64,000 bases of DNA, from positions 27,594 to 91,593 of the forward strand of contig CACOXV010000005.1 of the NCBI GenBank assembly GCA_902631295.1, written 5' to 3'. A model generated the notes under the pieces. That model ran no database searches and was not told the DNA's origin. It saw nothing but the letters and a program-made list of their open reading frames with translations. The position numbers and the translations under genes are program-made. Below, piece by piece: positions 48,570 through 58,283 of this stretch (position 1 is the first letter of the stretch; the number at the start of each line of letters is the position of its first letter). This stretch comes from Paracoccaceae bacterium (lineage in GTDB: Bacteria > Pseudomonadota > Alphaproteobacteria > Rhodobacterales > Rhodobacteraceae).

Positions 48570-49404
48570 TTCCTGGCGTGGGAGAAAAGAACCTACAGCC
48601 AGTGAGCTTTTATTAGTAAACTGGCTACTTGTTCTTTTACGAGGAATTCCAGTAGCTTTGGTGGTTTTCGGCGGGTTAATAGTTCACACATTTTTGCGTA
48701 CGTTCGAATTTGTCTTTCTAGGCTCAAGGCGATCATGGACGCAGTATCTGACGCAGATCATCTGCAGAACTTCTTTAATTCTTTTAGGCATTTCATTAAA
48801 AATTAAAGGTACACCAATGGAAGAGCGAGGAGCGGTGGTTGCAAATCACTCCTCCTGGTTAGATATTTTCGCACTAAATGCCACACAAAAAATTTACTTT
48901 GTAGCAAAGTCAGAAGTTGCAGGTTGGCCAGGAATAGGGTGGTTAGCAAGAGCGACTGGTACAGTATTCATTCAAAGAAAAGCAGTGCAAGCCCATAGAC
49001 AAAAAAGTCTATTTACTGATCGGTTATTAGCTGGTCATAAACTATTATTTTTTCCTGAAGGAACTTCTACCGATAGTTTGCGCGTACTTCCATTTAAAAG
49101 CAGTTTATTTGCGGCATTTTTTGAAGAAAATATGCCTGTAAATTTATTCATTCAACCCGTCACAGTGGTTTATCACGCTCCATCTGGTACTAATCCATGG
49201 TTTTACGGATGGTGGGGAGAAATGAGTTTTGGTGCTCATTTGGTACACACGCTGGCAAGCGCGCGGCAAGGTTGGATAGAGCTAATATTCCATCAGCCTA
49301 GAGCAATTGCAGACCAGCAAAACCGAAAGCAACTGGCTAAACTATTGGAATCAGATATCAGAAGTAGTCATTTGCACCACGGTAAATTTGATGAGTTTGA
49401 GTAG
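48562..49404 (+). CDS. olsA: Lyso-ornithine lipid O-acyltransferase OlsA (PlsC family)
   Basis: OlsA adds the second acyl chain to lyso-ornithine lipid. The 280-residue protein has a membrane segment near the N-terminus (LLVLLRGIPVALVVFGGLIV) and the acyltransferase motifs NHSSWLD (HX4D) and FPEGTSTDS. Its 8-base overlap with olsB favours OlsA over a general lysophosphatidic acid acyltransferase; it might act on both. Its stop is 1 base away from the convergent thiE stop. Confidence 0.88.
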   Translation: MTNSWRGRKEPTASELLLVNWLLVLLRGIPVALVVFGGLIVHTFLRTFEFVFLGSRRSWTQYLTQIICRTSLILLGISLKIKGTPMEERGAVVANHSSWLDIFALNATQKIYFVAKSEVAGWPGIGWLARATGTVFIQRKAVQAHRQKSLFTDRLLAGHKLLFFPEGTSTDSLRVLPFKSSLFAAFFEENMPVNLFIQPVTVVYHAPSGTNPWFYGWWGEMSFGAHLVHTLASARQGWIELIFHQPRAIADQQNRKQLAKLLESDIRSSHLHHGKFDEFE

Positions 49405-49405
49405 A

Positions 49406-50017
49406 TCAGTTTTCGTTAAAAAATTGTGCAAGAACTTTCGATGGGTTATCAGCATCCCAGATTTCTTCTCTAAATGCTAGAAAGTCACAACATATTTTTA
49501 ATTGTTCTACCAGCTGGGGCGTTAGTCCAGTTTCTGCAATTACTGGAAATTCAATCATTTCGCCCCACCACTCGAACAATTTAGGATCTGCGTGCTTACC
49601 ATCTCCTAAATCTCCAGACATTGGGCCAAAACTAACATAATCAGCACCAGCCTCAGTAGCATTAATGCCATCGTGCTTTGATTGAAAACAGTAAGCCCCA
49701 ACTATTGGCTCCTTACCAAGAATTTTTCGGGCAGCCCGAATTGACTTAGATCCGTCTTTCAGATGCACTCCATCAAGGCCAAATTTTTCTACCAGCATGA
49801 AGTGGCTTTCAATTATAAGTGGTATGTCTCGTTTATGACAAATCTCTCGTAAAGTATCAGCTGATTTGCCAATAATCATTTCATCTCTTGTTGACTGTTC
49901 TAGTCGAACGCAAGCTACTTCATGTTCATCCAGAACTTTTTCTAATTTCCTTGAAAAAACATTTAGTTCAAATTCGGAAGGGGTAATCAAATATTTAATT
50001 GGATTATCATGCTGCAT
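49406..50017 (-). CDS. thiE: Thiamine phosphate synthase family protein (ThiE/TenI-like)
   Basis: The 203-residue TIM-barrel protein resembles ThiE, which joins the thiazole and pyrimidine halves of thiamine. Family marks are YLITPSEFE, DGVHLKDGS, GAYCFQSKHDGINATEAGADYVSFGP and AETGLTP. However, the usual QLR-x-K segment for pyrophosphate binding reads VRLEQSTRD, so catalysis is uncertain and a TenI-like or divergent role is possible. No TPP riboswitch or other thi gene is nearby. Divergent from trmJ. Confidence 0.72.
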   Translation of the reverse strand: MQHDNPIKYLITPSEFELNVFSRKLEKVLDEHEVACVRLEQSTRDEMIIGKSADTLREICHKRDIPLIIESHFMLVEKFGLDGVHLKDGSKSIRAARKILGKEPIVGAYCFQSKHDGINATEAGADYVSFGPMSGDLGDGKHADPKLFEWWGEMIEFPVIAETGLTPQLVEQLKICCDFLAFREEIWDADNPSKVLAQFFNEN

Positions 50018-50124
50018 TTTACACTACTTGGCACTTTTTTTAAAAATCATTATTTATAAGAATATTAAGGTTTTAATCTTACTACTTCTATCCTAAGTGC
50101 TTTGATAAGAACAGGATTTAAAAT

Positions 50125-50865
50125 ATGCACTCAACCAAAAAACAACCCTCAATAATTTTGGTAAAGCCACAAATGGGTGAGAACATTGGATCCGCCGCTA
50201 GGGCGATGTTAAATTTTGGACTAGAAAACATGAGAGTTGTGGCTGCAAGGGATGGCTGGCCAAGTCAAAGTGCTGTAGCAACTGCCTCAGGAGCGGGTAG
50301 AGTACTTGATCAAGCTAGACATTTTTCCAGCTTCCATGATGCGGTAGGTGATTGTCACTTCGTATTCGCAACAACGGCAAGGGGCCGTGATTTAACAAAA
50401 CCTGTTTATGATCCAAAAAAAGCAATGAAAATAGCTTTTGAAAAAATTTCAGATGGTCAAAACGTTGGTATTATTTTTGGTCCCGAAAGAGCTGGATTAG
50501 AAAATACAGAGGTTGTCCGCTCTAATGCATTAATAACGGTACCGGTTAACCCTAATTTTTCATCTATTAATCTCGCTCAAACCGTTCTGCTTGTGTCTTA
50601 TGAATGGTTTTTAGCAGCGGATATTTATGAAGAGAACTTTTCTAATACTAGGAAAACAAGCGTTGCACCGATCTTGGAGATCGAGAAACTTTCTGAGCAG
50701 TACGAAAATGAATTAGAGAAAATTGGTTTTTTCTTTCCGGAAGAAAAAGCTACTTCTATGAAAAGTACATTAAGAAACATTTGGTCAAGGTTGCCTCTAA
50801 CGACGTCCGATGTAAGAGCTTTTCATGGTATTTTACGTCATCTGTTAAAGAGGCGTGATTTGTAA
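50125..50865 (+). CDS. trmJ: tRNA (cytidine/uridine-2'-O) methyltransferase TrmJ-like (SpoU family)
   Basis: The 246-residue protein is a SPOUT-class RNA 2'-O-methyltransferase. The three knot motifs can be seen: KPQMGENIGSAARAM, VGIIFGPERAGLENTE and NFSSINLAQTVLLVSYE. The C-terminal helical extension (about 165-246) is typical of TrmJ, which modifies position 32 of several tRNAs. The exact target is inferred. It stands upstream of ctaA, about 60 bases apart. Confidence 0.88.
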   Translation: MHSTKKQPSIILVKPQMGENIGSAARAMLNFGLENMRVVAARDGWPSQSAVATASGAGRVLDQARHFSSFHDAVGDCHFVFATTARGRDLTKPVYDPKKAMKIAFEKISDGQNVGIIFGPERAGLENTEVVRSNALITVPVNPNFSSINLAQTVLLVSYEWFLAADIYEENFSNTRKTSVAPILEIEKLSEQYENELEKIGFFFPEEKATSMKSTLRNIWSRLPLTTSDVRAFHGILRHLLKRRDL

Positions 50866-50927
50866 TAGTAAAGTATCGTATTATTTTTATGTTACGGTTA
50901 CCGGTAATGCAGAATTTGGGGAAAAAA

Positions 50928-52073
50928 ATGGGATCCAAGCGCAGTATTTTTGAGGAAGTTTCAGACCTCGAGACAAAAAGTGTCAATTCAAATATAAAAA
51001 CAGGTATAATTGAAATGGCTGAACATAATTCCGATCGAGCTCAGATAAGATTTTGGTTGTCTTGTTTAGCTGTATTGCTGGTTTTTATGATTTTGGTCGG
51101 TGGATTAACTCGTCTAACCGATAGTGGACTTTCAATAACAGAATGGAAGCCAATCTTGGGTGCCTTTCCTCCGATTTCTGATCAATCATGGAATATCGAG
51201 TTTGATAAGTACAAACAAATTCCAGAGTATATTATGCAAAATTCAGGAATGTCACTAAGTGAATTTAAAATTATTTATTGGTGGGAGTGGGGGCACCGTC
51301 AGCTTGGGAGAATTATTGGTTTGGTTTGGCTTGCAGGATTTTCTTGGTTACTTTTATCAAAGAAAATTCCAGTTGGTTGGACTGGGCGTTTCTTAATGCT
51401 TGGAGCCTTAGGCGGCTTTCAGGGTGCTATTGGATGGTGGATGGTATCTTCTGGTCTTTCTAACGATATGCTTGATGTCGCGAGCTATCGATTAGCAACC
51501 CATTTGGGCATTGCCTTTATAATTTTAGGTTTCATACTTTGGTATACTTTCACGATGACGTTGTCCGAGGCAGATTTGCTTTCTCGCCAAAGAACGAGAG
51601 ATCATTCAATGTTGAGTAAAAGTACAGGATTAATGCACCTTGTATTTTTACAAATTTTGCTAGGGGCATTGGTGGCTGGCATTGATGCCGGAAGGAATTA
51701 CATCGATTGGCCGTTAATGGCTGGTGGCTTTTTGCCGCCCGATTTATTTGCCCTCAAACCAATTTGGAGAAATTTTTTTGAAGATGACGGATTAGTGCAA
51801 TTTATACATAGGATCTCTGGGTATATTTTATTTTTATTTGCAGTATATGTTTGGTTTAGGTCCAGAAAATCTGGAAATTTAAAAATTAAAAAGGCCATAA
51901 ATTTAGTAATTTTTATTATATTTTTGCAAATGGCAATTGGAGTTATAACTGTTATGAATTCTGCACCGTGGCATATTGCTATCTTTCATCAATTTGGTGC
52001 AATTGTTCTTTGGTATTTTGTAATACAGGCTCGGTTTTTGGCCGCGTTTCCGCCCAAGCAGTCTATAAGTTAA
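50928..52073 (+). CDS. ctaA: Heme A synthase (CtaA/COX15 type)
   Basis: The inner-membrane enzyme hydroxylates heme O to heme A for cytochrome aa3 oxidase. It has about eight membrane helices and the family motifs VGGLTRLTDSGLSITEWKP, WWEWGHRQLGR, YRLATHLGIAF and the second set RISGY and HIAIFHQFGA with heme-binding histidines. The longest ORF begins at 50889, but the ATG at 50928 with GGGG upstream gives the alphaproteobacterial start MGSKRSIFEEV; I use it (381 residues). The discarded leader contains the palindrome TTACCGGTAA. Confidence 0.93.
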   Translation: MGSKRSIFEEVSDLETKSVNSNIKTGIIEMAEHNSDRAQIRFWLSCLAVLLVFMILVGGLTRLTDSGLSITEWKPILGAFPPISDQSWNIEFDKYKQIPEYIMQNSGMSLSEFKIIYWWEWGHRQLGRIIGLVWLAGFSWLLLSKKIPVGWTGRFLMLGALGGFQGAIGWWMVSSGLSNDMLDVASYRLATHLGIAFIILGFILWYTFTMTLSEADLLSRQRTRDHSMLSKSTGLMHLVFLQILLGALVAGIDAGRNYIDWPLMAGGFLPPDLFALKPIWRNFFEDDGLVQFIHRISGYILFLFAVYVWFRSRKSGNLKIKKAINLVIFIIFLQMAIGVITVMNSAPWHIAIFHQFGAIVLWYFVIQARFLAAFPPKQSIS

Positions 52074-52088
52074 AGGGAATAATTAGAT

Positions 52089-53585
52089 TTGAATAAAACT
52101 ACTAATGACTTTGAAAAGTTATTTGAATTTAATAAAATTACCCTCTCCTTAAACAAAGTAATTGAGAGAAATAGCTGGGACCAAGAAGCTATTATGCCGA
52201 GCGGGGCATTGGCGGATCGTGCAGAAGAGCAAGCAAGTCTTATGATTATTGCTCACAAGCGTCAGACTTCTAGTGAGTTCTCAGATTTACTCGATTCGGT
52301 CAAAACAGAAGGTTTATCAAAAACTCAATTAAGACAAGTCTCGCTCATGAGAAAAGAATTAATACGGGCTCTTAAAGTTCCAAACGAATTAATTGGAGCC
52401 ATAGGAAAAGAAACTACTCTAGCACATTCCGTGTGGATTGATGCTCGCAAAGATAATGATTTTGAGCAATTTCTGCCGCAATTTAAAAAAGTATTGAATT
52501 TACGAAGAGAAGAGGCAGATGCCATTAGGCAAGATACCGATTTATCAAGGTATGACGCTTTGCTGCAAGACTATGAGCCAGATTTAAAATCAGACTATAT
52601 TGATAATATTTTTGATACATTGAGGCCTGTACTCGTTGACTTGAGGTCTAGAGTACTTGATCGACCGCCAGCTCCAGAAATAACTGGTTACTTCCCGATA
52701 GATAAGCAGAGGGAGTTATGCAACGAGGTAGCTGAAACTTTTGGATACGATTTCTCGAGGGGCCGAATAGATACAGCCGTTCACCCCTTCTGTTCAGGTA
52801 CTGGAAATGATGTAAGGATTACCACGCGCTTTGACGAAAATGATCCTTTAGGAAGTATATATTCCACTATACATGAAGTTGGGCATGCATTGTATGAACA
52901 AAACATTGATCCGATCTATAGCTTTTCCAATATTGGTCGAGGAGTATCTATGGGAGTTCACGAAAGCCAGAGCAGAATTTTGGAAAATCAACTGGGTCGA
53001 TCTGAATCGCTTACTGACTGGCTCTTCAAGAAATTTTTTGATTATTTTGGTGATTTTGGATGTAAGGACAGTACTGCTTTTTATAAGTCAATCAATTCAG
53101 TTAAAAATGGTTTTATAAGAACTGAATCAGATGAATTACAGTATAATCTCCATGTTTTACTACGTTATAGGCTTGAAAAATGGCTATTTGATGGTGACCT
53201 TAATGCAAATGATCTCGAGCATGTCTGGAATGAGGAGTTTGAAAAAGATTTTGGGTTAGTCATTGAGAAGCCTAGTGACGGTATTTTACAGGATGTTCAT
53301 TGGTCGGAAGGACTTTTTGGTTACTTTCCAACCTACTCTCTAGGAAATGTTTATGCCGGCTGTTTGTTTGAAGCTATGCAAATCCAGATTCCTGCATTGA
53401 ATGAAAATTTAAATTCAGGCGATTTAACGGAAGCTATCGCCTGGTTGGCAAATTCAGTTCAAAAGCACGGTTCATTACATTCACCGGTTGATTTGATTCA
53501 AAATGCTTGTAGGTTTGATATAACTGCGGAGCCACTCATTTCGTATATTGAGAAAAAGTTCAGCTCTACTTACAATTTAAATTAA
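52089..53585 (+). CDS. M32 family carboxypeptidase (Taq type)
   Basis: The 498-residue metallo-carboxypeptidase has the zinc motif HEVGH at about 262-266 (STIHEVGHALYEQ), then MGVHESQSRILEN, in which the third ligand lies. Family length is about 490-500. It removes C-terminal residues in cytosolic peptide breakdown. The start is TTG; the next methionine would remove the first 35 residues, so TTG is kept despite a somewhat far AAAGGG site. It follows ctaA by 15 bases and converges on gyrA with 32 bases between stops. Confidence 0.92.
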   Translation: MNKTTNDFEKLFEFNKITLSLNKVIERNSWDQEAIMPSGALADRAEEQASLMIIAHKRQTSSEFSDLLDSVKTEGLSKTQLRQVSLMRKELIRALKVPNELIGAIGKETTLAHSVWIDARKDNDFEQFLPQFKKVLNLRREEADAIRQDTDLSRYDALLQDYEPDLKSDYIDNIFDTLRPVLVDLRSRVLDRPPAPEITGYFPIDKQRELCNEVAETFGYDFSRGRIDTAVHPFCSGTGNDVRITTRFDENDPLGSIYSTIHEVGHALYEQNIDPIYSFSNIGRGVSMGVHESQSRILENQLGRSESLTDWLFKKFFDYFGDFGCKDSTAFYKSINSVKNGFIRTESDELQYNLHVLLRYRLEKWLFDGDLNANDLEHVWNEEFEKDFGLVIEKPSDGILQDVHWSEGLFGYFPTYSLGNVYAGCLFEAMQIQIPALNENLNSGDLTEAIAWLANSVQKHGSLHSPVDLIQNACRFDITAEPLISYIEKKFSSTYNLN

Positions 53586-53617
53586 TTTCCAACTGACCTG
53601 GCAATTTAATTAGGTTT

Positions 53618-56383
53618 TTAGTCTGTGGTATCTTCCACTTGTGCTTCGGTATCGTCAGCGTCGTCACCTTTTTCCGCAATCCAAGCCACGGAAACCACCT
53701 GCTCGTCTTCGCCAGTATTAAAAACCTTTACTCCACCGGCAGAACGAGACCGAAATGAGATGCCCTCAACTGGCACGCGGATAGATTGCCCATTTGATGT
53801 TGCAAGCATAATTTGGTCTTCTATTTCTACAGGAAAACTAGCAACCAATAGCCCCCCTCGCATTTTTTTATCGATTGCAGACACCCCCATACCGCCTCTA
53901 CCTCTTACTGGGTAATCGTGGCTTGATGAAAGTTTGCCAGAACCGCTTGAAGTTATAGTTAGTATTAAATTTTCAGCTGCTGACATCTCTGCATATTTTT
54001 CAGGACTTATCGTTGCATTAACATTAATTTCTTCATCTTCTTCTTCCTGGGAGTTCACTTCGTCATCTGACATTCCTGCGACTGCTCTTCTCATTTTTAG
54101 GTATGCAGATCGCTCATCTGGTGAAGCTTCAAAATGGCGAATTATTGACATTGAGACTACCTTATCGTCACCAAGAAGCTTTATTCCTCTCACGCCTGTG
54201 GACTTTCTTCCTTTAAAAACCCTCACAGCTGTCGTCGAAAATCGTATAGCTCTGCCACTGTCGGTTACCAGCATCACGTCATCATCTTCGTTAGCAATCC
54301 TGGCATTAACTAATTTAGTTTCTTCCGGTAAGTCCATTGCTATTTTTCCGTTTGATCTCACATTTGTAAAATCTGAAAGAGCATTTCTTCTAACATCACC
54401 GGACGAGGTTGAAAAAATTATTTGAAGTTTTTCCCATTCTTCTTCTGGGGCATCTACAGGCATCACTGCTGCTATAGAAACGCCAGATTGAATTGGTAGG
54501 ATGTTTATAATTGCCTTTCCTTTTGCAGTGCGAGAACCTAGTGGTAATCGCCACGTCTTAAGCTTGTAGGCCATCCCATCAGTTGAAAAAAATAACAGCT
54601 GAGTATGCGTGTTTGCGACAAATAAAGTAGTCACAACATCTTCATCCTTAGTTTGCATTCCAGCTAGGCCTTTGCCACCGCGTCTTTGAGCTCTAAAATC
54701 TGCCAATGGTGTTCTTTTTATGTACCCGCCAGAAGTAATAGTAACGACCATGTCTTCTCGCTCAATAAGATCTTCATCCTCCATATCCCCCGCCCAATCG
54801 ATTATTTCGGTCCGACGAGGTGGGGAGAATTGCTCTTTTACTTCGTTTAGCTCTCCTGCAATGATAGACATTATCTTTGACCTTGATGCGAGTATTTCTA
54901 AGTGGTCTTTTATTTTGAAAGATAAGGCCTCCAATTCATCTGTAACTTCTTTAACGCCAATTTGTGTAAGACGCTGGAGCCTAAGTTCTAAAATAGCTCT
55001 AACTTGAGCCTCTGATAAGTTATATGACCCGTCATCATTTATTTTATGTGTCGGATCATCAATCAAGGCGATATATTCACGAATTTCGTTAGCTGGCCAA
55101 CTTCGTTGCATTAACTTTTCACGGGCCTCTGCTGCATCGGACGATGCTCTAATAGTCGCTACTATTTCATCAACATTGGAGACTGTAACTGCTAGTCCAC
55201 AAAGAATATGGCTCCGTTCTCGAGCTTTTCTCAATTCAAAGGCCGTTCTTCTAGCAACAACCTCTTCACGAAATGCGATAAAATTTGTCAAAAATGTTCT
55301 TAAGGTAAGTTGTTCTGGGCGGCCACCATTAAGAGCAAGCATGTTACAGCCAAATGATGTTTGCATTGGAGTAAATCTAAATAGTTGGTTCAATACTACA
55401 TCGGCTGTCGCGTCGCGCTTTAATTCGATAACGACACGGACGCCATTTCGGTCACTTTCATCCTGTACATGAGAAATTCCATCAATTTTTTTCTCTCTGA
55501 CTTGTTCAGCTATTTTTTCAATCATTGAAGCTTTGTTAACTTGGTACGGAATTTCATCAACAATTATAGCGTATCGGTCTTTTTTAATTTCTTCTATTCT
55601 GGTTTTTGCCCTAATTAAAACGCTGCCACGACCCTCGATATATGCCTTCTTAGTACCAGATCTACCAAGAATTATGCCTCCTGTTGGAAAATCTGGTGCA
55701 GGAACAAATTCTATTAGATTTTCACTTGTTAAGTCTGGGTTTTCAATCAGAGCTAGTGTTGCTTCGATTACCTCCCCAAGATTATGAGGGGGAATATTTG
55801 TTGCCATCCCTACAGCAATTCCGCCAGCGCCATTTACCAACATATTTGGATATCGCGCGGGTAAAACGGATGGCTCTCTATCTTTCCCATCATAATTATC
55901 TTGAAAATCTACAGTATCTTTTTCTATATCAGCGAGCAGAAAACTTGCCGGTTTATCCATGCGAACTTCTGTATATCGCATTGCGGCTGGATTATCTCCA
56001 TCCATTGACCCAAAATTACCCTGTCCGTCCAATAGCGGAAGCGACATAGAGAAAGGTTGAGCCATCCTTACAAGTGCATCATAAATTGCGCTATCGCCAT
56101 GGGGATGAAACTTTCCCATAACGTCCCCGACCGGACGTGCAGACTTACGATAACCTTTGTCGTGTGTGTTCCCACTATCGTGCATTGCGTATAAAATGCG
56201 TCTATGGACTGGCTTTAGCCCATCTCTCAGATCAGGTATCGCTCGGCTCACTATCACGCTCATCGCATAATCCAAATACGATGTTTTGAGTTCTTTTGTT
56301 ATTGATACGCTAGGTCCGTAATAGGTACTGCTAGACTTTTCATTATCACCTGAGTCGCTTGAATTTTGAAGTTCGTCGGTCAA
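53618..56383 (-). CDS. gyrA: DNA gyrase subunit A
   Basis: GyrA is the DNA cleavage and wrapping subunit of gyrase. From the TTG at 56383 it is about 921 residues. The winged-helix core [21 protein letters not shown], the resistance-determining stretch [18 protein letters not shown] (wild-type Ser and Asp at the E. coli 83 and 87 positions) and catalytic Tyr in [10 protein letters not shown] are present, as is the GyrA box QRRGGKG in the C-terminal beta-pinwheel. An acidic insert ([10 protein letters not shown]) lies in the pinwheel. The longest ORF starts at ATG 56443, but that one lacks a ribosome site and would include a hairpin; homologues start where the TTG is. Confidence 0.93.
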   Translation of the reverse strand: MTDELQNSSDSGDNEKSSSTYYGPSVSITKELKTSYLDYAMSVIVSRAIPDLRDGLKPVHRRILYAMHDSGNTHDKGYRKSARPVGDVMGKFHPHGDSAIYDALVRMAQPFSMSLPLLDGQGNFGSMDGDNPAAMRYTEVRMDKPASFLLADIEKDTVDFQDNYDGKDREPSVLPARYPNMLVNGAGGIAVGMATNIPPHNLGEVIEATLALIENPDLTSENLIEFVPAPDFPTGGIILGRSGTKKAYIEGRGSVLIRAKTRIEEIKKDRYAIIVDEIPYQVNKASMIEKIAEQVREKKIDGISHVQDESDRNGVRVVIELKRDATADVVLNQLFRFTPMQTSFGCNMLALNGGRPEQLTLRTFLTNFIAFREEVVARRTAFELRKARERSHILCGLAVTVSNVDEIVATIRASSDAAEAREKLMQRSWPANEIREYIALIDDPTHKINDDGSYNLSEAQVRAILELRLQRLTQIGVKEVTDELEALSFKIKDHLEILASRSKIMSIIAGELNEVKEQFSPPRRTEIIDWAGDMEDEDLIEREDMVVTITSGGYIKRTPLADFRAQRRGGKGLAGMQTKDEDVVTTLFVANTHTQLLFFSTDGMAYKLKTWRLPLGSRTAKGKAIINILPIQSGVSIAAVMPVDAPEEEWEKLQIIFSTSSGDVRRNALSDFTNVRSNGKIAMDLPEETKLVNARIANEDDDVMLVTDSGRAIRFSTTAVRVFKGRKSTGVRGIKLLGDDKVVSMSIIRHFEASPDERSAYLKMRRAVAGMSDDEVNSQEEEDEEINVNATISPEKYAEMSAAENLILTITSSGSGKLSSSHDYPVRGRGGMGVSAIDKKMRGGLLVASFPVEIEDQIMLATSNGQSIRVPVEGISFRSRSAGGVKVFNTGEDEQVVSVAWIAEKGDDADDTEAQVEDTTD

Positions 56384-56413
56384 GTTTTTCTCACTTCTAT
56401 TTTTGAAAAAGCG

Positions 56414-56433
56414 ACCAGCCGGTATGCCGGGCT
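56414..56433 (-). terminator. Hairpin between SYLF gene and gyrA
   Basis: On the minus strand CAGCCCGG-CATA-CCGGCTG forms a 7-bp stem with one bulged base, followed within a few bases by TTTTT. It may terminate the upstream SYLF transcript, or be part of the gyrA leader. It argues against the longest gyrA start. Confidence 0.45.
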
Positions 56434-56515
56434 GATTGCACATTTACTTTTTTTTTTCAATTTTGATCAATTCCAATCTCAACTAATTTTCGGTTTGATA
56501 ACGCTCTATTAACAA

Positions 56516-57091
56516 TCAAGGAATAATCTTTGTATACTTTGTGCCTTCGATCGTCGCTCCAATTTTGAAGCCAGCTTCACCAAAAACCAAGCCAATTATT
56601 GGTGAATTGGCTTCTGTAGTATTTGCTCTAAAACTTTCACCTGAGCGACGATATGCGTACTCAATATCACCTCCAGCTGACCATCCACTTGAGTTTCTGA
56701 ATTCGTTCAATGCACTTTCGGTCATAAAAAATAGTACATGAGCATACTGACTAGCACCAATTTGTAAGCCATAACTTGCATTAGCTGCAGAATAATAATC
56801 AACCGTGGCTTCGTTAATTAGTAATGCACCCCGTCCATACCCCACACCAAAACCAAAGCCGCCTTCAGTAATCAATGGCATTATGAGCATTCCTGCTGCT
56901 TGATTTTTCAATTCTAATGTTTCTGGAAATTCAGTTTGCATCTGTTGAATTGTTTGTAAAATACGTGCGTCAATTTTATCCGCACCGTCTTGTCGGTCAC
57001 GTGATCCACTAATCGGCCGGAGGGAGCAGGAGCTTATAACTACTGACGAGAGTCCCAGTGCCAGTGCGTTTCTACGATTTATATTTTGCAT
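56516..57091 (-). CDS. SYLF/YSC84-domain lipoprotein
   Basis: The 191-residue protein has a twin Arg and hydrophobic signal ending in a lipobox-like SVVISSC, so it is probably exported and lipid-anchored. The rest is the SYLF (DUF500) domain (LELKNQAAGMLIMP, GFGFGVGYGRGALL, ASYGLQIGASQYAHVLFF), which binds lipids in other proteins. Its cellular role in bacteria is unknown. GGAG lies before the ATG. It sits between hemB and gyrA on the same strand, 72 bases after hemB. Confidence 0.82.
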   Translation of the reverse strand: MQNINRRNALALGLSSVVISSCSLRPISGSRDRQDGADKIDARILQTIQQMQTEFPETLELKNQAAGMLIMPLITEGGFGFGVGYGRGALLINEATVDYYSAANASYGLQIGASQYAHVLFFMTESALNEFRNSSGWSAGGDIEYAYRRSGESFRANTTEANSPIIGLVFGEAGFKIGATIEGTKYTKIIP

Positions 57092-57163
57092 TTAATATTT
57101 GCTCCAATATGTGCCTATAGATTCTACTATAGCAGTACTTAGATCTCGAAGCTAGATGTTGTG

Positions 57164-58162
57164 TTAATTATTCATTGCTTTAGCAGCTGTTGGGGCAAAA
57201 TAAGTTAAAATACCATCGCAGCCTGCTCGTTTAAAACAATATAAGCTCTCCATGATTACCTTGTTTTCGTCGAGCCAACCATTTTTTATTGCTGCTTGAA
57301 GCATCGAATATTCACCTGAAACTTGATACGCGAAAGTTGGTGCGCCAAACATATCTTTTGCTCGTCGGCAAATGTCCAAATAAGGCATTCCAGGTTTTAT
57401 CATGATCATGTCTGCGCCTTCATCAAGATCTCGCGCTATGGTGCGAAGTGCCTCTTCCCCATTCGCTGGGTCCATTTGGTAAGTACTTTTATCTCCTTTA
57501 AGTGCTCCGGAAGCTCCAACAGCATCCCTGAAAGGACCATAAAAACCACTTGAATATTTGGCAGCATATGAGAGTAAAATTACATCATGATAGCCCTCAG
57601 ACTCCAATGCGGATCGAATAGCTGAGATTCTTCCATCCATCATGTCTGATGGGCCAATTATGTCTGCTCCTGCTTTTGCTTGTGACAGTGCTTGTTTTAC
57701 CAAAGCCTCAACAGTCTTGTCATTTAATATGCGACCATTTTCTACAAAACCGTCATGTCCATCAATGTTATATGGATCTAGCGCAACATCGGTCATTATA
57801 GCTATAGTTGGCACCTCTTTTTTGATCGCGCGAGTTGCCTTATTTGAAAGATTTTCTGGATTCCAGGCCTCAGCGCAGTCCTTTGTTTTAAGCTTAGGGT
57901 TGGTGTATGGAAATATACAAATTGCAGGTATACCTAAGTCTGCAGCAATCTTTGCTTTTTCGACGAGAAGATCGACACTATATCTACAAACTCCAGGCAT
58001 AGATTTAATTGGGACCTCAAGGTTCTGGCCTTCGCAAACAAATATTGGCCAAATTAAATCCTTAACACATAAATTATTTTCTCGTGATAATCCTCGGATC
58101 TCGGCAGACTTTCTTAAGCGTCGGTGTCGTGATTTCGGGTAAGCTGCTTGGCGAAGATTCAT
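57164..58162 (-). CDS. hemB: Delta-aminolevulinic acid dehydratase (porphobilinogen synthase)
   Basis: HemB condenses two 5-aminolevulinate molecules to porphobilinogen in heme and corrin synthesis. The 332-residue protein has the two active-site lysines, Lys202 (SYAAKYSSGFYGPFRDA) and Lys256 (DMIMIKPGMPYLD). The metal-switch region reads DVALDPYNIDGHDG, with aspartates where zinc-dependent enzymes have cysteines, so it is the magnesium-type enzyme. AGAGGA precedes the ATG at 7 bases. It is followed by the SYLF gene on the same strand. Confidence 0.97.
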   Translation of the reverse strand: MNLRQAAYPKSRHRRLRKSAEIRGLSRENNLCVKDLIWPIFVCEGQNLEVPIKSMPGVCRYSVDLLVEKAKIAADLGIPAICIFPYTNPKLKTKDCAEAWNPENLSNKATRAIKKEVPTIAIMTDVALDPYNIDGHDGFVENGRILNDKTVEALVKQALSQAKAGADIIGPSDMMDGRISAIRSALESEGYHDVILLSYAAKYSSGFYGPFRDAVGASGALKGDKSTYQMDPANGEEALRTIARDLDEGADMIMIKPGMPYLDICRRAKDMFGAPTFAYQVSGEYSMLQAAIKNGWLDENKVIMESLYCFKRAGCDGILTYFAPTAAKAMNN

Positions 58163-58283
58163 TTATATGTCCTCTCTAAAATTTAATCTCTGAATGTTGT
58201 CACGCTTTGCCAATCGTAACAAGCTTCATTAAATAAATGAATGGATAACTTGTCTTTTTGAATACACACACTTTATTTACTGA

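Noticed and set aside
50018..50124. TPP riboswitch before the thiE-like gene
   Set aside because: The conserved CUGAGA and related elements were not found.
53934..54425. 163-residue open frame on the plus strand inside gyrA (and several more nearby)
   Set aside because: Antisense shadows of gyrA, rich in Ser as expected from reverse reading of acidic and hydrophobic codons.
57642..58142. 166-residue plus-strand frame inside hemB
   Set aside because: Shadow of hemB without any family signal.
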